In this document: piece after piece, positions 27,767 through 36,918 of the stretch
Layout of the letters: each line of letters begins with the position of its first letter
Position numbering within the stretch: the first letter of the stretch is position 1
From: Mycobacterium attenuatum
GTDB taxonomy: Bacteria; Actinomycetota; Actinomycetes; Mycobacteriales; Mycobacteriaceae
Length of the DNA: 64,000 bases
Reading direction: 5' to 3'
Assembly (NCBI RefSeq): GCF_900566085.1
Contig: NZ_UPHT01000148.1
Location: forward strand, 1 to 64,000
Position numbers and translations under genes: made by a program
Notes under the pieces: generated by a model
The model's database searches: none
Told to the model about the DNA's origin: nothing
The model's input: only the letters and a program-made list of their open reading frames with translations

Positions 27767-29317
27767 CTAGGGACCCACATTGTCCGCGGTGTACTGAAAG
27801 GTCACCATGGGCGGGCTGTGATCCGACAACGGCTGACCGTTGGAGTTGAAGAACTTTGGCGCCTCGTTGCTGTAGGCCATCGCCGTCAGCGTCACTCCCT
27901 GACCGCTTCGGTAGAAGATTTTGTCCAGCAACTCGCACTCGTTACCGACCATGCACGTGGGCGCGAAGGGCGGGCTGGTGGGACCGCCCTGCACCTGGAC
28001 CCACGCATCGGTCAGCGAGTTGTTCGAGGCGAATTGCAGAAGCGCACTTTGGTCGTCGGAATACAGGGCGTTGAAGTCGCCCGTGACGATGACGGCACGG
28101 CCGGCGGAGTTCTGCTGGATGTAGGTCGTGATCTGATCGAGGTTGGCGTTCGTCAACACGCCTCCTCCGGTATTGGTATGCAGGTTGTAGAGGTCGATCG
28201 TTTCACCGCCCGGAAGCTGCAGCTGGCTGTAACTGAATCCTTTGGCGGTGAGGCAGTTGTCGGCATTGCACTGCCACCAGGTCTGCCGGTCGAGCCGTTT
28301 CACCTTGAACTGGGCGAGCGTATTGAGTCCGTCGGAGAAAGGCACCCCGACAGGCCAGAGCAGCGTGGGCGGGCTGGGCGGTGTCTGGCTAGGCATATTG
28401 GATTTCTTGACCAGGAAATCGTGGTAGGCGAAGTCCTCCTGGACGTTGGCGACGTAGTACGAATTGAGCCGCTGCCCAATCTGTTTGGTGTACAGAAAGC
28501 GCGGCAGAACTGCACTGGACAGCGGAAACGGCAGCCCGGCGATGTTGTAGGTCAGCATGCTGAAGCCGCCGGTGATCGTCGTGGTGGGGATGCCACCCAC
28601 GAATACGGTCACGGTGGCGACGTCGTCGTGCCCATGGAACGGACCCAAATATCCCGCCAGACCGTGCACATGCAGGCTGGTGTCGTCACTGACGGCGACG
28701 GTGAAGGTGTCGTTGCCGACGAAACCCGGATCTGCCGTGTAGACGAAGCTGGCAGTTTGTTGGTTGACGTTGACAACACCGTGCTGCGGTCCGCCGGGAG
28801 TACTACGCGGGTTGACCTTGAAGGTCATTCTGTTGCCATCGGGATCGAAGGCCGTGAACGGGACGGGACCCGTGCTGCCGTTCACCGGAATGCTGACTTG
28901 CTGCGGGGTGGCCACCGGGGTGCGGTTGAAGATGACGGGCACGACCCCGTTGCGGATCGCGGCCAGGAAATCGATCACCGCGTTGACCACGTCGTCGGGA
29001 ATGCTGGCGGGGTCGACCGGTTGCGCGACGGCGCCGGGCAGGGCCGCACCCGGGACAGCAGCCGCCGCACCCGGCATCTCAGACACCGCACCCGGCACCG
29101 CAGCCGCCCCACCCGGCACCGCGGCCGCCGCACCCGGGACCGCGGCCACCGCGGTGTTCGACCCCGCTGGCGGCGACGGCACCTCTGCCCACTCGCCGCT
29201 CGCGGAACCCGGATCCGTTGGCGCGGCATAGCCGACCATGGGACTGGCCGGCGCGGTCACAGCCAGCAGCACGGCCGTGATCGCCCCTACACCGCCGATA
29301 CGCCTGACATGGCCCAT
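27767..29317 (-). CDS. Exported sphingomyelinase-type endonuclease/exonuclease/phosphatase protein SpmT (Rv0888-like)
   Basis: A 516-residue exported protein. A signal peptide covers about residues 1-32 (AITAVLLAVTAPASPMVGYAA). A low-complexity region with about seven VPG-alanine repeats follows, then a cadherin/Ig-like module (GPVPFTAFDPDGNRMTFKV, GFVGNDTFTVAVSDD). The C-terminal phosphoesterase domain has LTYNIAGLP, NVQED (metal Glu), YNLHTNTG, VTGDFNALYS and LSDHSPPMV (catalytic His). M. tuberculosis Rv0888 is an outer-membrane sphingomyelinase that supports use of host sphingomyelin. The ATG at 29317 has AAGGAGA upstream. The VPG repeat makes it a little longer than I recall for Rv0888. 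Confidence 0.9.
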   Translation of the reverse strand: MGHVRRIGGVGAITAVLLAVTAPASPMVGYAAPTDPGSASGEWAEVPSPPAGSNTAVAAVPGAAAAVPGGAAAVPGAVSEMPGAAAAVPGAALPGAVAQPVDPASIPDDVVNAVIDFLAAIRNGVVPVIFNRTPVATPQQVSIPVNGSTGPVPFTAFDPDGNRMTFKVNPRSTPGGPQHGVVNVNQQTASFVYTADPGFVGNDTFTVAVSDDTSLHVHGLAGYLGPFHGHDDVATVTVFVGGIPTTTITGGFSMLTYNIAGLPFPLSSAVLPRFLYTKQIGQRLNSYYVANVQEDFAYHDFLVKKSNMPSQTPPSPPTLLWPVGVPFSDGLNTLAQFKVKRLDRQTWWQCNADNCLTAKGFSYSQLQLPGGETIDLYNLHTNTGGGVLTNANLDQITTYIQQNSAGRAVIVTGDFNALYSDDQSALLQFASNNSLTDAWVQVQGGPTSPPFAPTCMVGNECELLDKIFYRSGQGVTLTAMAYSNEAPKFFNSNGQPLSDHSPPMVTFQYTADNVGP

Positions 29318-30576
29318 GACTTCTCCTTGCGCATCCACTCGTGATCCGCTGATTGTTAAACTGTCACTGGATAATTCGGGTACTTGTCATCGCTTGCGTT
29401 AGCGTCACATTCAGTAAATGCAGGGCCGGCCGTCTCGTCCAGGACTGAGGTAATCAGGTCTAGCGTTGCGCACCCGGCGTCGGGAGTATTTGACCCAAGG
29501 CGCGAATGCCGAGCGAAGTTTGCCGCGCTGTGAGAGCCATTGTCAATATCCGACTTTGGGTTAGCTGATCTAATCGCCCCCGGCGTATCCCGCCAGCGTT
29601 TTCAATGAGTTTCCGAGTGTAGGCAAGACCACCATCCGAACCCGGGCGCGTACGCGGCACCTCGCATGGCAGTACCTGCGCAACCGCCCGGCCGGTGATC
29701 GCCAGCGCCCAGACCGCGTCACCGCTCCTCGGATGACCCTCTAGAAGGTCACCAAAACGCTGACGCACATTCAACTAAACGCATTGAAATGCAAAGGAAT
29801 TACGCGGTGTATCGACAGCGCGAATTCACCGTGCAGGCCAACCTGCCACTCACCAGCCCGGCGCTCAGCCGCGATGGTGACATCAATGACTCCATGTCAT
29901 TAAAATGTTATGTGTAACAACGAATGTCGTGCAGAATCAACAACGCACCAGCCGTGCAAAGAAAATAGTTATCGCCAGCCCCCACCGATCGCGTGACCGG
30001 CTGTCAGCGGCTTCGCGATCTCGAAGTGAACTGAGATAAGTTGTAGCATACTCGGTTTCACCGCTATCAAACAGCTTGGATGCGGTTGTTGAGCGCCAGT
30101 TTCCGTTGTCGCCGGCAACACTGCGAACACATGGCTTTGGTTGGGCGATTCGTGGTGGCCACCCGCCGCCGGCGCAACTCTTGCGTCGACCATCGGCCGC
30201 CAGCCGGCTGGTCGCTCACAAAGACGCCGTAGGGCCGGCGATCGGCAACCACGGCAAGGCTCGTGGTGTCGTTGGGCCGACATCGTGATGAAGAAGCATT
30301 CGTGTCGAAACCGAAAGGCACCCGTGTCGAGACCCGATAGTGCTCATCCTGAAACCAAAAGTATTCGCATTCAACAGTACCCGCATCCCAACAAGCGGGT
30401 ACCGGTTCGGATGCTTGTCCGCCCGACGATGGTCATCGAGGCGACAACCGCGGCGCTCCTCGACGTCGTCGCCGCGGTTCAGCTGCTCGAGCAGGCGCGG
30501 ATATTCGGCCCCTCCCCACTGGTCAACCGCGGCGCAGGGGCGACTCTTGTTGTCCCACACCGCCTCCGAGCACGGA
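29318..30576. other. 1.26-kb stretch without a supported gene
   Basis: The promoter of spmT should be at the left end. The longest isolated frame is on the minus strand at 29460-29774 (start MNVRQRFGDLLEGHPRSGD), with no family signature. Around 29780-29960 the DNA is AT-richer. At 30380-30560 a plus-strand frame (RPTMVIEATTAALLDVVAAVQ) has GC-rich third positions but no clear start or end, which suggests gene debris. Confidence 0.4.
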
Positions 30577-31338
30577 TCAGGCCGGCAATGCGAGCCCCTG
30601 CTGCGACCCGGCCGGCTTCTGATATGTGCCAAACAGCTTGTCGCCATATGTCATCACCACGGACAAGTTGGTGGGACGCCGCTCGGAATGATGCAGTTCG
30701 TGACCCGACGCGGCCGGCAACAACCAGCGGGGATAGAACGTGATGTCGTATCCGCTATGCGTTATCACCATGGCGGTGGTGTTGGCCACTGCATAGGCGA
30801 CTACGACCAGCGGATGCGCGCCGACCAGCAGTGGCGGAACGTACAGGCACAACATCACCATCAGACCTTCGACGGGATGCACGACGAAGTTGGTCCAGAT
30901 GGTCAACGGCGACTGCACACGGTGGTGCACGTAGTGGACCTTCTCGAACACGAAGCGGCTGCCATGTTCTAGCCGGTGCCACCAGTAGGTCAGAAATTCG
31001 CCGATCACCATGAAGCATAGGAGTTGGGTGACAAAAGCCGGCAACGTCGGCGCAGCAGCGGGGACGGTGGCCGTCCAGACGTGGAACGTGGCGTGCAGCA
31101 CCAACAGCAAGGCTGCCGCGCCAACGTATGTCGACATGATGCGAACCCCGAGCTTTGCCGCTGCTCGAGCCGAGATCCGTTGGTAGATAGCGACATCGGC
31201 TATCGAAAAGCTGATCCCGGTCAACAACACGACCGCGATGACGACGGGCAGAAAATACAATGGAAATTCGAAGAAGCCGACGCCCAGCAGGCTCAATAAC
31301 CCATCCCAGATCGGCTGCAAAGGCGATGCCTGGCTCAT
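30577..31338 (-). CDS. Sterol desaturase/fatty acid hydroxylase superfamily protein
   Basis: A 253-residue membrane diiron enzyme with about five hydrophobic helices. The three histidine clusters of the family are visible: HRLEH near residue 125, HYVHH near 140 and HELHH near 215 (ASGHELHHSERRPTN). Such enzymes hydroxylate or desaturate lipid C-H bonds using oxygen and electrons from a reductase. The ATG at 31338 follows the TetR stop by 9 bp, so this is the second gene of a TetR-led operon and is probably induced by a ligand of that repressor. The substrate is unknown; the gene is not at this place in M. tuberculosis. Confidence 0.85.
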   Translation of the reverse strand: MSQASPLQPIWDGLLSLLGVGFFEFPLYFLPVVIAVVLLTGISFSIADVAIYQRISARAAAKLGVRIMSTYVGAAALLLVLHATFHVWTATVPAAAPTLPAFVTQLLCFMVIGEFLTYWWHRLEHGSRFVFEKVHYVHHRVQSPLTIWTNFVVHPVEGLMVMLCLYVPPLLVGAHPLVVVAYAVANTTAMVITHSGYDITFYPRWLLPAASGHELHHSERRPTNLSVVMTYGDKLFGTYQKPAGSQQGLALPA

Positions 31339-31347
31339 GGTCTGCTC

Positions 31348-31950
31348 CTAGTTGTGGTCGGTACTGCCGGTCAATAAGCGCCGCGCGGCCGTCCGCAGCT
31401 CCTCAATGCATTGCTCGACGCTGATGTCACCGACACCCATCAATGCCAGATCGGCGAAAAAGACCCGTCCAAGCAACGTCATTGACGGATCAAGAGACGC
31501 CGGCACGTCATCGACCGCCCCCGCTAACAGCGCCCGAAACATCTCGCGCACGCCCAGGCGAAACTCGTCGGCAACAGTGCCCTGTGCCAACACCGATGCC
31601 ATGGTGGCGCGGACCATGGCTAAATCCGAAGCCGCTTCGTGAACGACTTGCTCGATCGCGACGTCGATGGCGTTCGCCGGCTCCCCCACCGCCTCGACGA
31701 TCTGCGGCAGGCGCGCCGCAACCTCATGGCCCCAGGCTAGCGCGGCCTCACAGACCACATGTTCCTTGGACGCGAAGTATCGGTAGGTAGTCGCCCTCGA
31801 CACTCCGGCTGTCTTGGCCATCATCTCCATGCCCACGGCCTCATGACCGTGCTCGCGGATCAGCTGTCGCGCGGCCTGCAGCAGCCGTGCGCGTACTTCC
31901 TGCTGGCGTGCGTCCATCGTGCGATGGATAGTCAATCGGGTGGCGTGCAC
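31348..31950 (-). CDS. TetR-family regulator
   Basis: Repressor-type regulator of about 190-200 residues. The N-terminal HTH reads RLLQAARQLIREHGHEAVGMEMMAKTAGVSRATTYRYFASKE. The C-terminal ligand domain is alanine-rich and unassignable. The start may be ATG 31950 or the internal ATG at 31917 (MDARQQEV). It precedes the desaturase-type gene by 9 bp. Two palindromes lie just upstream of its start, consistent with autoregulation. Confidence 0.85.
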   Translation of the reverse strand: MHATRLTIHRTMDARQQEVRARLLQAARQLIREHGHEAVGMEMMAKTAGVSRATTYRYFASKEHVVCEAALAWGHEVAARLPQIVEAVGEPANAIDVAIEQVVHEAASDLAMVRATMASVLAQGTVADEFRLGVREMFRALLAGAVDDVPASLDPSMTLLGRVFFADLALMGVGDISVEQCIEELRTAARRLLTGSTDHN

Positions 31951-31990
31951 GCGAGCATCCTTACGCCAGAAGGGTCAGTGATACTGATGT

Positions 31991-32025
31991 TGATACAGCT
32001 GTATCACTATCTGTAGACACAGATA
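31991..32025. promoter_or_regulatory. Tandem palindromes, candidate TetR operators
   Basis: TGATACAGCTGTATCA at 31991-32006 is a perfect 16-bp palindrome. One base further, TATCTGT-AGAC-ACAGATA at 32008-32025 has perfect 7-bp arms. Both use the half-site TGTAT/ATACA or TGT/ACA with flanking AT. They are 41-75 bp upstream of the TetR start, and about 230 bp before the glyoxalase-fold gene on the other strand. Confidence 0.65.
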
Positions 32026-32252
32026 TATCAGGTTTCAGTGACAGATCGCAAGAGCCGGCCCGAATTGCGGCGCAGCCGTCGGCCGCGCGTGTGCTTCCTA
32101 CCGCCTCACGGCCAGCGCCGGCTCTGAAGCCCGGTGAAAACCCGGCGAAAACCCCAATGAATACCCGATATAAGCCCGATGAAAAATGCCGCCGCGCCAG
32201 GTCAGTACCGGGGAGCCCGCACGGGCGAAACCAACTATCCAAAGGAGCGAAA

Positions 32253-32711
32253 GTGGCAATCCACGTGGAACCCGCGTTGTCCCCCCATCTCGTCGTCGAC
32301 GACGCCGCCGCGGCGATCGACTTCTACGTCAGGGCCTTCGACGCCGTCGAGCTGGGTCGCGTACCAAGCCCCGATGGCAAGCTCGTCCACGCTGCGCTGC
32401 GCATCAACGGGTTCATGGTGATGCTCAACGACGACTTCCCGGAGACCTGCGGTGGCAAGTCGACGACACCGAGGTCGCTGGGCGGAACCCCGGTCACCAT
32501 CCATCTGACCGTCACCGATGTCGATGCCAAGTTCCAGCGGGCAGTGGACGCCGGCGCCACCGTCGTGCTGCCCTTGGCGGACCAGTTCTGGGGCGATCGA
32601 TACGGTCTGGTCGCCGACCCGTTCGGTCACCACTGGTCATTCGGGCAACCCGTACGGGAGCTCAGCATGGCCGAGATTCAAGAAGCCATGTCCGCGCAGG
32701 CAACCAGCTAG
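32253..32711 (+). CDS. Glyoxalase/bleomycin-resistance-fold (VOC) protein (Rv0887c-like)
   Basis: A 152-residue VOC-fold protein with one full pair of beta-alpha-beta modules: SPHLVVDDAAAAIDFYVRAF at the start and LTVTDVDAKFQRAVDAGATVV, then GDRYGLVADPFGHHWSFGQP. It resembles the PhnB/YP_ group, whose members are often enzymes of unknown substrate. The GTG at 32253 sits behind AAAGGAG and gives the expected length. The stop is one base from that of fprB on the other strand. Confidence 0.9.
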   Translation: MAIHVEPALSPHLVVDDAAAAIDFYVRAFDAVELGRVPSPDGKLVHAALRINGFMVMLNDDFPETCGGKSTTPRSLGGTPVTIHLTVTDVDAKFQRAVDAGATVVLPLADQFWGDRYGLVADPFGHHWSFGQPVRELSMAEIQEAMSAQATS

Positions 32712-32712
32712 T

Positions 32713-34416
32713 TCACGCCAGCTCGCGCAACCGCGTCAGCAGGCGCCGTCGCAGCGGCGGCGCCTGCTGGGCGACGGTCGCCGCCGCGAGCATGTCGCTG
32801 ACGTCGGTGAACTTGTTGCGCGGACGACCATCGTGGCTACCGCGAACCACCTCGGCGGCATCGATGGCACGCCATCCCGCGGCGTCGATCACGTCGGGCT
32901 GATGCGCGGCCACCAGCTGGTCCAGCGCGGCCGGCCGGCCCCCAGGCTCGGTGAGCTTGCCCGCATTGAAGTCGGCCACCAGCGCCTGAACAGTTTGCCA
33001 GGAGCAGGACTTGTTGGTGCCGATGAAGCCGGTCGGCCCGCGCTTGCTCCAGCCCGCGACATACGCGCCCGGCACCGGCTGACCGGTATCCGGATTGACC
33101 ACCCGGCCCCCGTCGTTGGGCACGACGGCCGCCTCCTCGTCGAATGGCAGATCACCAATCCGCTTGCCGCGGTAGCCGATTGACGTCAGCACCAGGCCTG
33201 CGTCAAGTCGGCGCACCGCATCGGTGCCGGTGACGGAGAACTCGACGCCGACGGCCCGCTCGGCTCCCAGGACCCGCCGGGGCGTCAGCTGATACGCCAG
33301 CCGAATTCGGGGGCCCGACGCCTGGGCAGCCCCTTCGCCCAGGGTACTCAAGACCTCCAGCTTGGCCTTGGTCAACGGCGTTGAAGCCGCTGAAGCCGCT
33401 GCCAAGTCCTCGCGGACCCGCGTGTGGTCGTCGCGGTCGAGCACCACATCGGATGCGGCGGTGAGTCCGATCAGCTCGGGCAGAGTGAACGCCGAGTGAG
33501 CAGGTCCGCGGCGGGCAGCGATCACCACCTCACGGACCGCTGAGCCGCGCAGCGCCTGTAGCGCATGGTCGGCGATGTCGGTTCGGGCCAGCTGGTCCGT
33601 GCCGGCGGTCAGGACCCGGGCCACGTCGAGGGCGACATTGCCGTTGCCGATGATCACCACCCGTTCGTGGTCGAGATCTACTGGAAGATCAGCGAATTCG
33701 GGATGCCCGTTTATCCACGCGACCAACTCGGTGGCGGTACCCGTGCCAGGTAGCCCCATCCCGTCGATGTCGAGGCGACGGTCGTCGGGCGCGCCGACCG
33801 CATACACCACGGCGTGGTGGTGGGCCAACAGATCGGCGTGCGTGAGGTGCTTGCCGATCTCGACATTCAGATAGAAGTGGAACCGGTCGTGGCTGGCGAC
33901 CCGATCAAACAGTGCCGTAACCCTTTTGGTGTTCGGGTGATCCGGCGCTACCCCGGCGCGCACCAGGCCGTAGGGCGTGGGAAGCTTCTCAAAGACGTTG
34001 ACCCGCACACCGGGCTGAACCAGCAGCTCGTCAGCGGCGTACATCGCCGCGGGCCCGGAACCGACAATGGCGACGGTCAGCGGACGACGGCGTGCACGCA
34101 CCTCGGCGGCCGGGATCACCGGGGCCAGTTTGGACGTCGGCGGCAGCTTCGCGTCCGTAGGCCGCTTCGGATAGTACGAGGCATTGATCTCGACGAACGG
34201 CAGTTGCGGCGATTCCAGCCTGCTGTCTGGCGCGATGGCGCCAACCGGACAGGCGCTCACGCAGGCGCCACAGTCCACACACGCCACCGGATCGATATAC
34301 AGCATCTCCGACGTCGCAAAGCCCGGCTCGTCAGGCGAGGGGTGGATGCAATTGACCGGGCACGCGAAGACGCATGACGCGTCATTGCAGCACGATTGGG
34401 TAATAACGTGCGGCAT
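32713..34416 (-). CDS. fprB: Ferredoxin-NADP reductase with N-terminal ferredoxin domain, FprB
   Basis: A 567-residue fusion. Residues 1-70 are a 7Fe/8Fe ferredoxin (cysteines at 9, 15, 19 and 23, then CVDCGACVSACP). The rest is an adrenodoxin-reductase-like flavoprotein with FAD fold VAIVGSGPAAMYAADELL near residue 115, VFEKLPTPYGLVRAGVAPDH, NADP fold VVIIGNGNVALDVARVL, and the C-terminal GWSKRGPTGFIGTNKSCS. It passes electrons from NADPH to ferredoxin or directly to an oxygenase. It follows the diiron oxygenase gene by 6 bp, which suggests FprB serves as its reductase. Confidence 0.95.
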   Translation of the reverse strand: MPHVITQSCCNDASCVFACPVNCIHPSPDEPGFATSEMLYIDPVACVDCGACVSACPVGAIAPDSRLESPQLPFVEINASYYPKRPTDAKLPPTSKLAPVIPAAEVRARRRPLTVAIVGSGPAAMYAADELLVQPGVRVNVFEKLPTPYGLVRAGVAPDHPNTKRVTALFDRVASHDRFHFYLNVEIGKHLTHADLLAHHHAVVYAVGAPDDRRLDIDGMGLPGTGTATELVAWINGHPEFADLPVDLDHERVVIIGNGNVALDVARVLTAGTDQLARTDIADHALQALRGSAVREVVIAARRGPAHSAFTLPELIGLTAASDVVLDRDDHTRVREDLAAASAASTPLTKAKLEVLSTLGEGAAQASGPRIRLAYQLTPRRVLGAERAVGVEFSVTGTDAVRRLDAGLVLTSIGYRGKRIGDLPFDEEAAVVPNDGGRVVNPDTGQPVPGAYVAGWSKRGPTGFIGTNKSCSWQTVQALVADFNAGKLTEPGGRPAALDQLVAAHQPDVIDAAGWRAIDAAEVVRGSHDGRPRNKFTDVSDMLAAATVAQQAPPLRRRLLTRLRELA

Positions 34417-34422
34417 AAGTAT

Positions 34423-35448
34423 TTACGCGGCCGGCACGGTGGCCAGATGCTGACGTTGCGGCTCGCTGCGGTAGCGCGACGGCTCACCGTTGATCTTGCA
34501 CATCCGCCACATGAGCCGGGCCAGGCGACTTTCCATCAGTCCGGTGTCGTAAGCCAGCATTCGCACATCGGCGAACATGTCGCGCAACCACTTCCGCGAC
34601 TCCGGCGACCGGAAGAACAGATCCTTCTTCACCTCGTGCGGTATATCGAATTCCTCCCAGAACGCCTTGGGCGGCACAACGATTGCGTTGCACAGCATCC
34701 GCATGGTCAGCGGGAAGTACAGCGACGCCCAGAATCGTTGTCTCTTGGTCAACTGTGGCAACCGCTTACGCAGAAATTCGTGCGCGAACGAGATGTGGCG
34801 GGCTTCCTCGGCCACATGAATCGACATCACCCGTTCCATGATCGGATGCAGCGCCTTGCCCTCGCGCAACACATTCTTCTGGGTGTGGTCAATTGGCTCC
34901 TCGCCAGCGAGCACCCCGATGAAGAACGCCACCGGCAAGGGGCCGGCCACCAGCGGGATGAACGGAGAAACCCAGCGCAGCCGCCGCGGCATGCCCGGAA
35001 CGTCAGCGCCGACGCGGTTGATCATCTCCTGGAACATCATGGTGTGGTTGCACTCTTCAACCGACTCGTGCAGGCAGTACCGATATTCCGGCGACCCGTT
35101 GGGCATCCAGAACGTGTAGTTCATCAGGCCGCGGATCAGGATGGACTCGAAGTGCAGACCGACCTTCGCCACGTTGGCCTGGCGCCACATGCCGATCTTG
35201 ATCTTGCGCTCGTCGGGCTGCGCCAGATACCAGGGGTGGCGGCCCAGGGGGTCCGTCGTCGGCAGAATCCACCGGGGATCGTCGGCGGTGACCGCGAACT
35301 CAGCCGACTCCCAGTCGATGTCGGTGTACGGGTTGAAGTTTCGCCGCACCGACCCTTCGGACAGTGTGGCGAGCATTGCCACGTACTCGGTGTCGTCCCG
35401 GACCTCCATGTTGCGTCGCCAACGGCGAACCATGCGCGTCTTGTCCAC
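34423..35448 (-). CDS. AurF-like diiron oxygenase (Rv0885-like)
   Basis: A 341-residue ferritin-like diiron protein of the p-aminobenzoate N-oxygenase (AurF) family. Metal-ligand motifs are CLHESVEECNHTMMFQE and IHVAEEARHISFAHE, two Glu-x-x-His type helix pairs. The enzyme should need a reductase and oxygen. GTG 35448 (VDKTRMVRRWRRN) is chosen because it gives the known family start; the open frame to 35766 lies in front of serC on the opposite strand. It is divergent from serC and forms an operon with fprB. Confidence 0.9.
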   Translation of the reverse strand: MDKTRMVRRWRRNMEVRDDTEYVAMLATLSEGSVRRNFNPYTDIDWESAEFAVTADDPRWILPTTDPLGRHPWYLAQPDERKIKIGMWRQANVAKVGLHFESILIRGLMNYTFWMPNGSPEYRYCLHESVEECNHTMMFQEMINRVGADVPGMPRRLRWVSPFIPLVAGPLPVAFFIGVLAGEEPIDHTQKNVLREGKALHPIMERVMSIHVAEEARHISFAHEFLRKRLPQLTKRQRFWASLYFPLTMRMLCNAIVVPPKAFWEEFDIPHEVKKDLFFRSPESRKWLRDMFADVRMLAYDTGLMESRLARLMWRMCKINGEPSRYRSEPQRQHLATVPAA

Positions 35449-35507
35449 TGCGAAGCCTCCCCAATGAGGTCTGGTGTCGAGATTTACCTTCGGACGTCTG
35501 ATAAATA

Positions 35508-35524
35508 CGGTACCGCTGGTACCG
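35508..35524. promoter_or_regulatory. Palindrome CGGTACC-GCT-GGTACCG in the divergent Rv0885/serC region
   Basis: A perfect 7-bp inverted repeat with a 3-bp spacer. It is 60 bp upstream of the oxygenase start and 144 bp upstream of serC. It is a plausible operator for an unknown regulator, but no direct evidence supports this. Confidence 0.4.
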
Positions 35525-35667
35525 GGAATTATCCAGACTTGCCCGAGGGCTGTGGCTCGGCCCGATTGGCCACTGGAGTGTGGCGTAGCGCACACCGCAC
35601 GGCGTGCCGTCGCGTTATTCGGCCCGTGTGGTCGCCGGTCCGCCACCGCATCACTACCCTGATTGCC

Positions 35668-36798
35668 ATGGCCGACCAGCTCACGACTGCCCTCGAAATT
35701 CCTGCTGACCTCAAACCCCGCGACGGGCGCTTCGGATCGGGCCCGTCCAAGGTGCGGCCCGAGCAATTGCAGGCGCTGACCACCACCGCGGCGGCATTAT
35801 TCGGCACCTCGCACCGGCAGTCGCCGGTCAAGAATCTGGTAGGCCGGGTCCGCACCGGCCTGGCCGAGCTGTTCTCCCTGCCCGACGGTTACGAGGCGAT
35901 TCTGGGCAACGGCGGCGCGACCGCGTTTTGGGACGCCGCCGCGTTCGGGCTGATCGACAAGCGCTCCTTGCATCTGACCTACGGCGAGTTCAGCTCGAAG
36001 TTCGCCTCAGCGGTCGCCAAGAACCCGTTTGTGGGTGACCCGATCATCATCAAGGCCGACCCGGGCGGTGCACCGCAGCCGCAGGCCGACCCGTCGGTGG
36101 ACGTGATCGCCTGGGCTCACAACGAAACATCGACCGGGGTGGCGGTGCCGGTGCGACGTCCCGCCGACTCGGGCGACGCACTGATCGTCATCGACGCCAC
36201 CTCCGGAGCCGGCGGCCTGCCAGTCGACATCACCGAGGTCGACACCTATTACTTCGCGCCGCAGAAGAACTTCGCCAGCGACGGTGGCCTGTGGCTGGCG
36301 CTGATGAGCCCGGCGGCGCTGGCCCGGGTCGAGACGATCGCGGCCTCGGGGCGCTGGGTTCCGGACTTTTTGTCGCTGCCGATAGCGATCGAAAACAGCC
36401 TGAAAAATCAGACATACAACACACCGGCCATCGGCACGCTGGCACTGCTGGCCGAACAACTCGACTGGCTGCTGGCCAACGGCGGGCTGGATTGGGCCGT
36501 CAAGCGGACGGCGGACTCCTCGCAGCGGCTGTACTCCTGGGCACAGGAGCGGCCGTACACCACGCCGTTCGTCACCGATCCGGAGCTGCGCTCCCAAGTG
36601 GTGGGCACGATCGACTTCGTCGACGACGTGGACGCCGCGGCCGTGGCCAAGACCTTGCGGGCCAACGGCATCGTGGACACCGAGCCGTACCGCAAGCTGG
36701 GCCGCAACCAATTGCGGGTGGCGATGTTTCCAGCCGTCGAACCCGATGACGTCAGCGCCCTCACCCGATGCATCGACTGGGTGGTCGAGCGGCTTTAG
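35668..36798 (+). CDS. serC: Phosphoserine aminotransferase SerC
   Basis: PLP-dependent transaminase of the serine pathway, 376 residues, converting 3-phosphohydroxypyruvate to phosphoserine (also used in vitamin B6 synthesis in some bacteria). The PLP lysine is Lys200 in FAPQKNFASDGG. AHNETSTGV and DATSGAGG are typical of the actinobacterial class. The ATG at 35668 (MADQLTTALEIP) gives the M. tuberculosis length. A continuous open frame from 34396 runs into serC but its first 420 codons are antisense to the oxygenase gene and are not protein-like. Confidence 0.96.
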   Translation: MADQLTTALEIPADLKPRDGRFGSGPSKVRPEQLQALTTTAAALFGTSHRQSPVKNLVGRVRTGLAELFSLPDGYEAILGNGGATAFWDAAAFGLIDKRSLHLTYGEFSSKFASAVAKNPFVGDPIIIKADPGGAPQPQADPSVDVIAWAHNETSTGVAVPVRRPADSGDALIVIDATSGAGGLPVDITEVDTYYFAPQKNFASDGGLWLALMSPAALARVETIAASGRWVPDFLSLPIAIENSLKNQTYNTPAIGTLALLAEQLDWLLANGGLDWAVKRTADSSQRLYSWAQERPYTTPFVTDPELRSQVVGTIDFVDDVDAAAVAKTLRANGIVDTEPYRKLGRNQLRVAMFPAVEPDDVSALTRCIDWVVERL

Positions 36799-36918
36799 CC
36801 AGCTCGTTATCAGCCCGCAACCATCCCGCGTGTCAGCGCGGATTGGCGGGTTCGCTGCATTAAAGTGCGCACCTAACAGGTCCGGTGCGCAGCTGCACGG
36901 AGCCTGCGAGGAGAAGCC

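Noticed and set aside
27818..29344. A 508-codon plus-strand open frame
   Set aside because: It is antisense to the SpmT-like gene and rich in Arg, Gly and His with no domain.
29460..29774. A 104-codon minus-strand open frame
   Set aside because: It is isolated, without a good ribosome-binding site or recognisable family; kept only as a remark in the gene-free stretch.
34396..36798. An 800-codon plus-strand open frame ending with serC
   Set aside because: The first 424 codons are antisense to the AurF-like oxygenase gene and have no protein features; serC begins at 35668.
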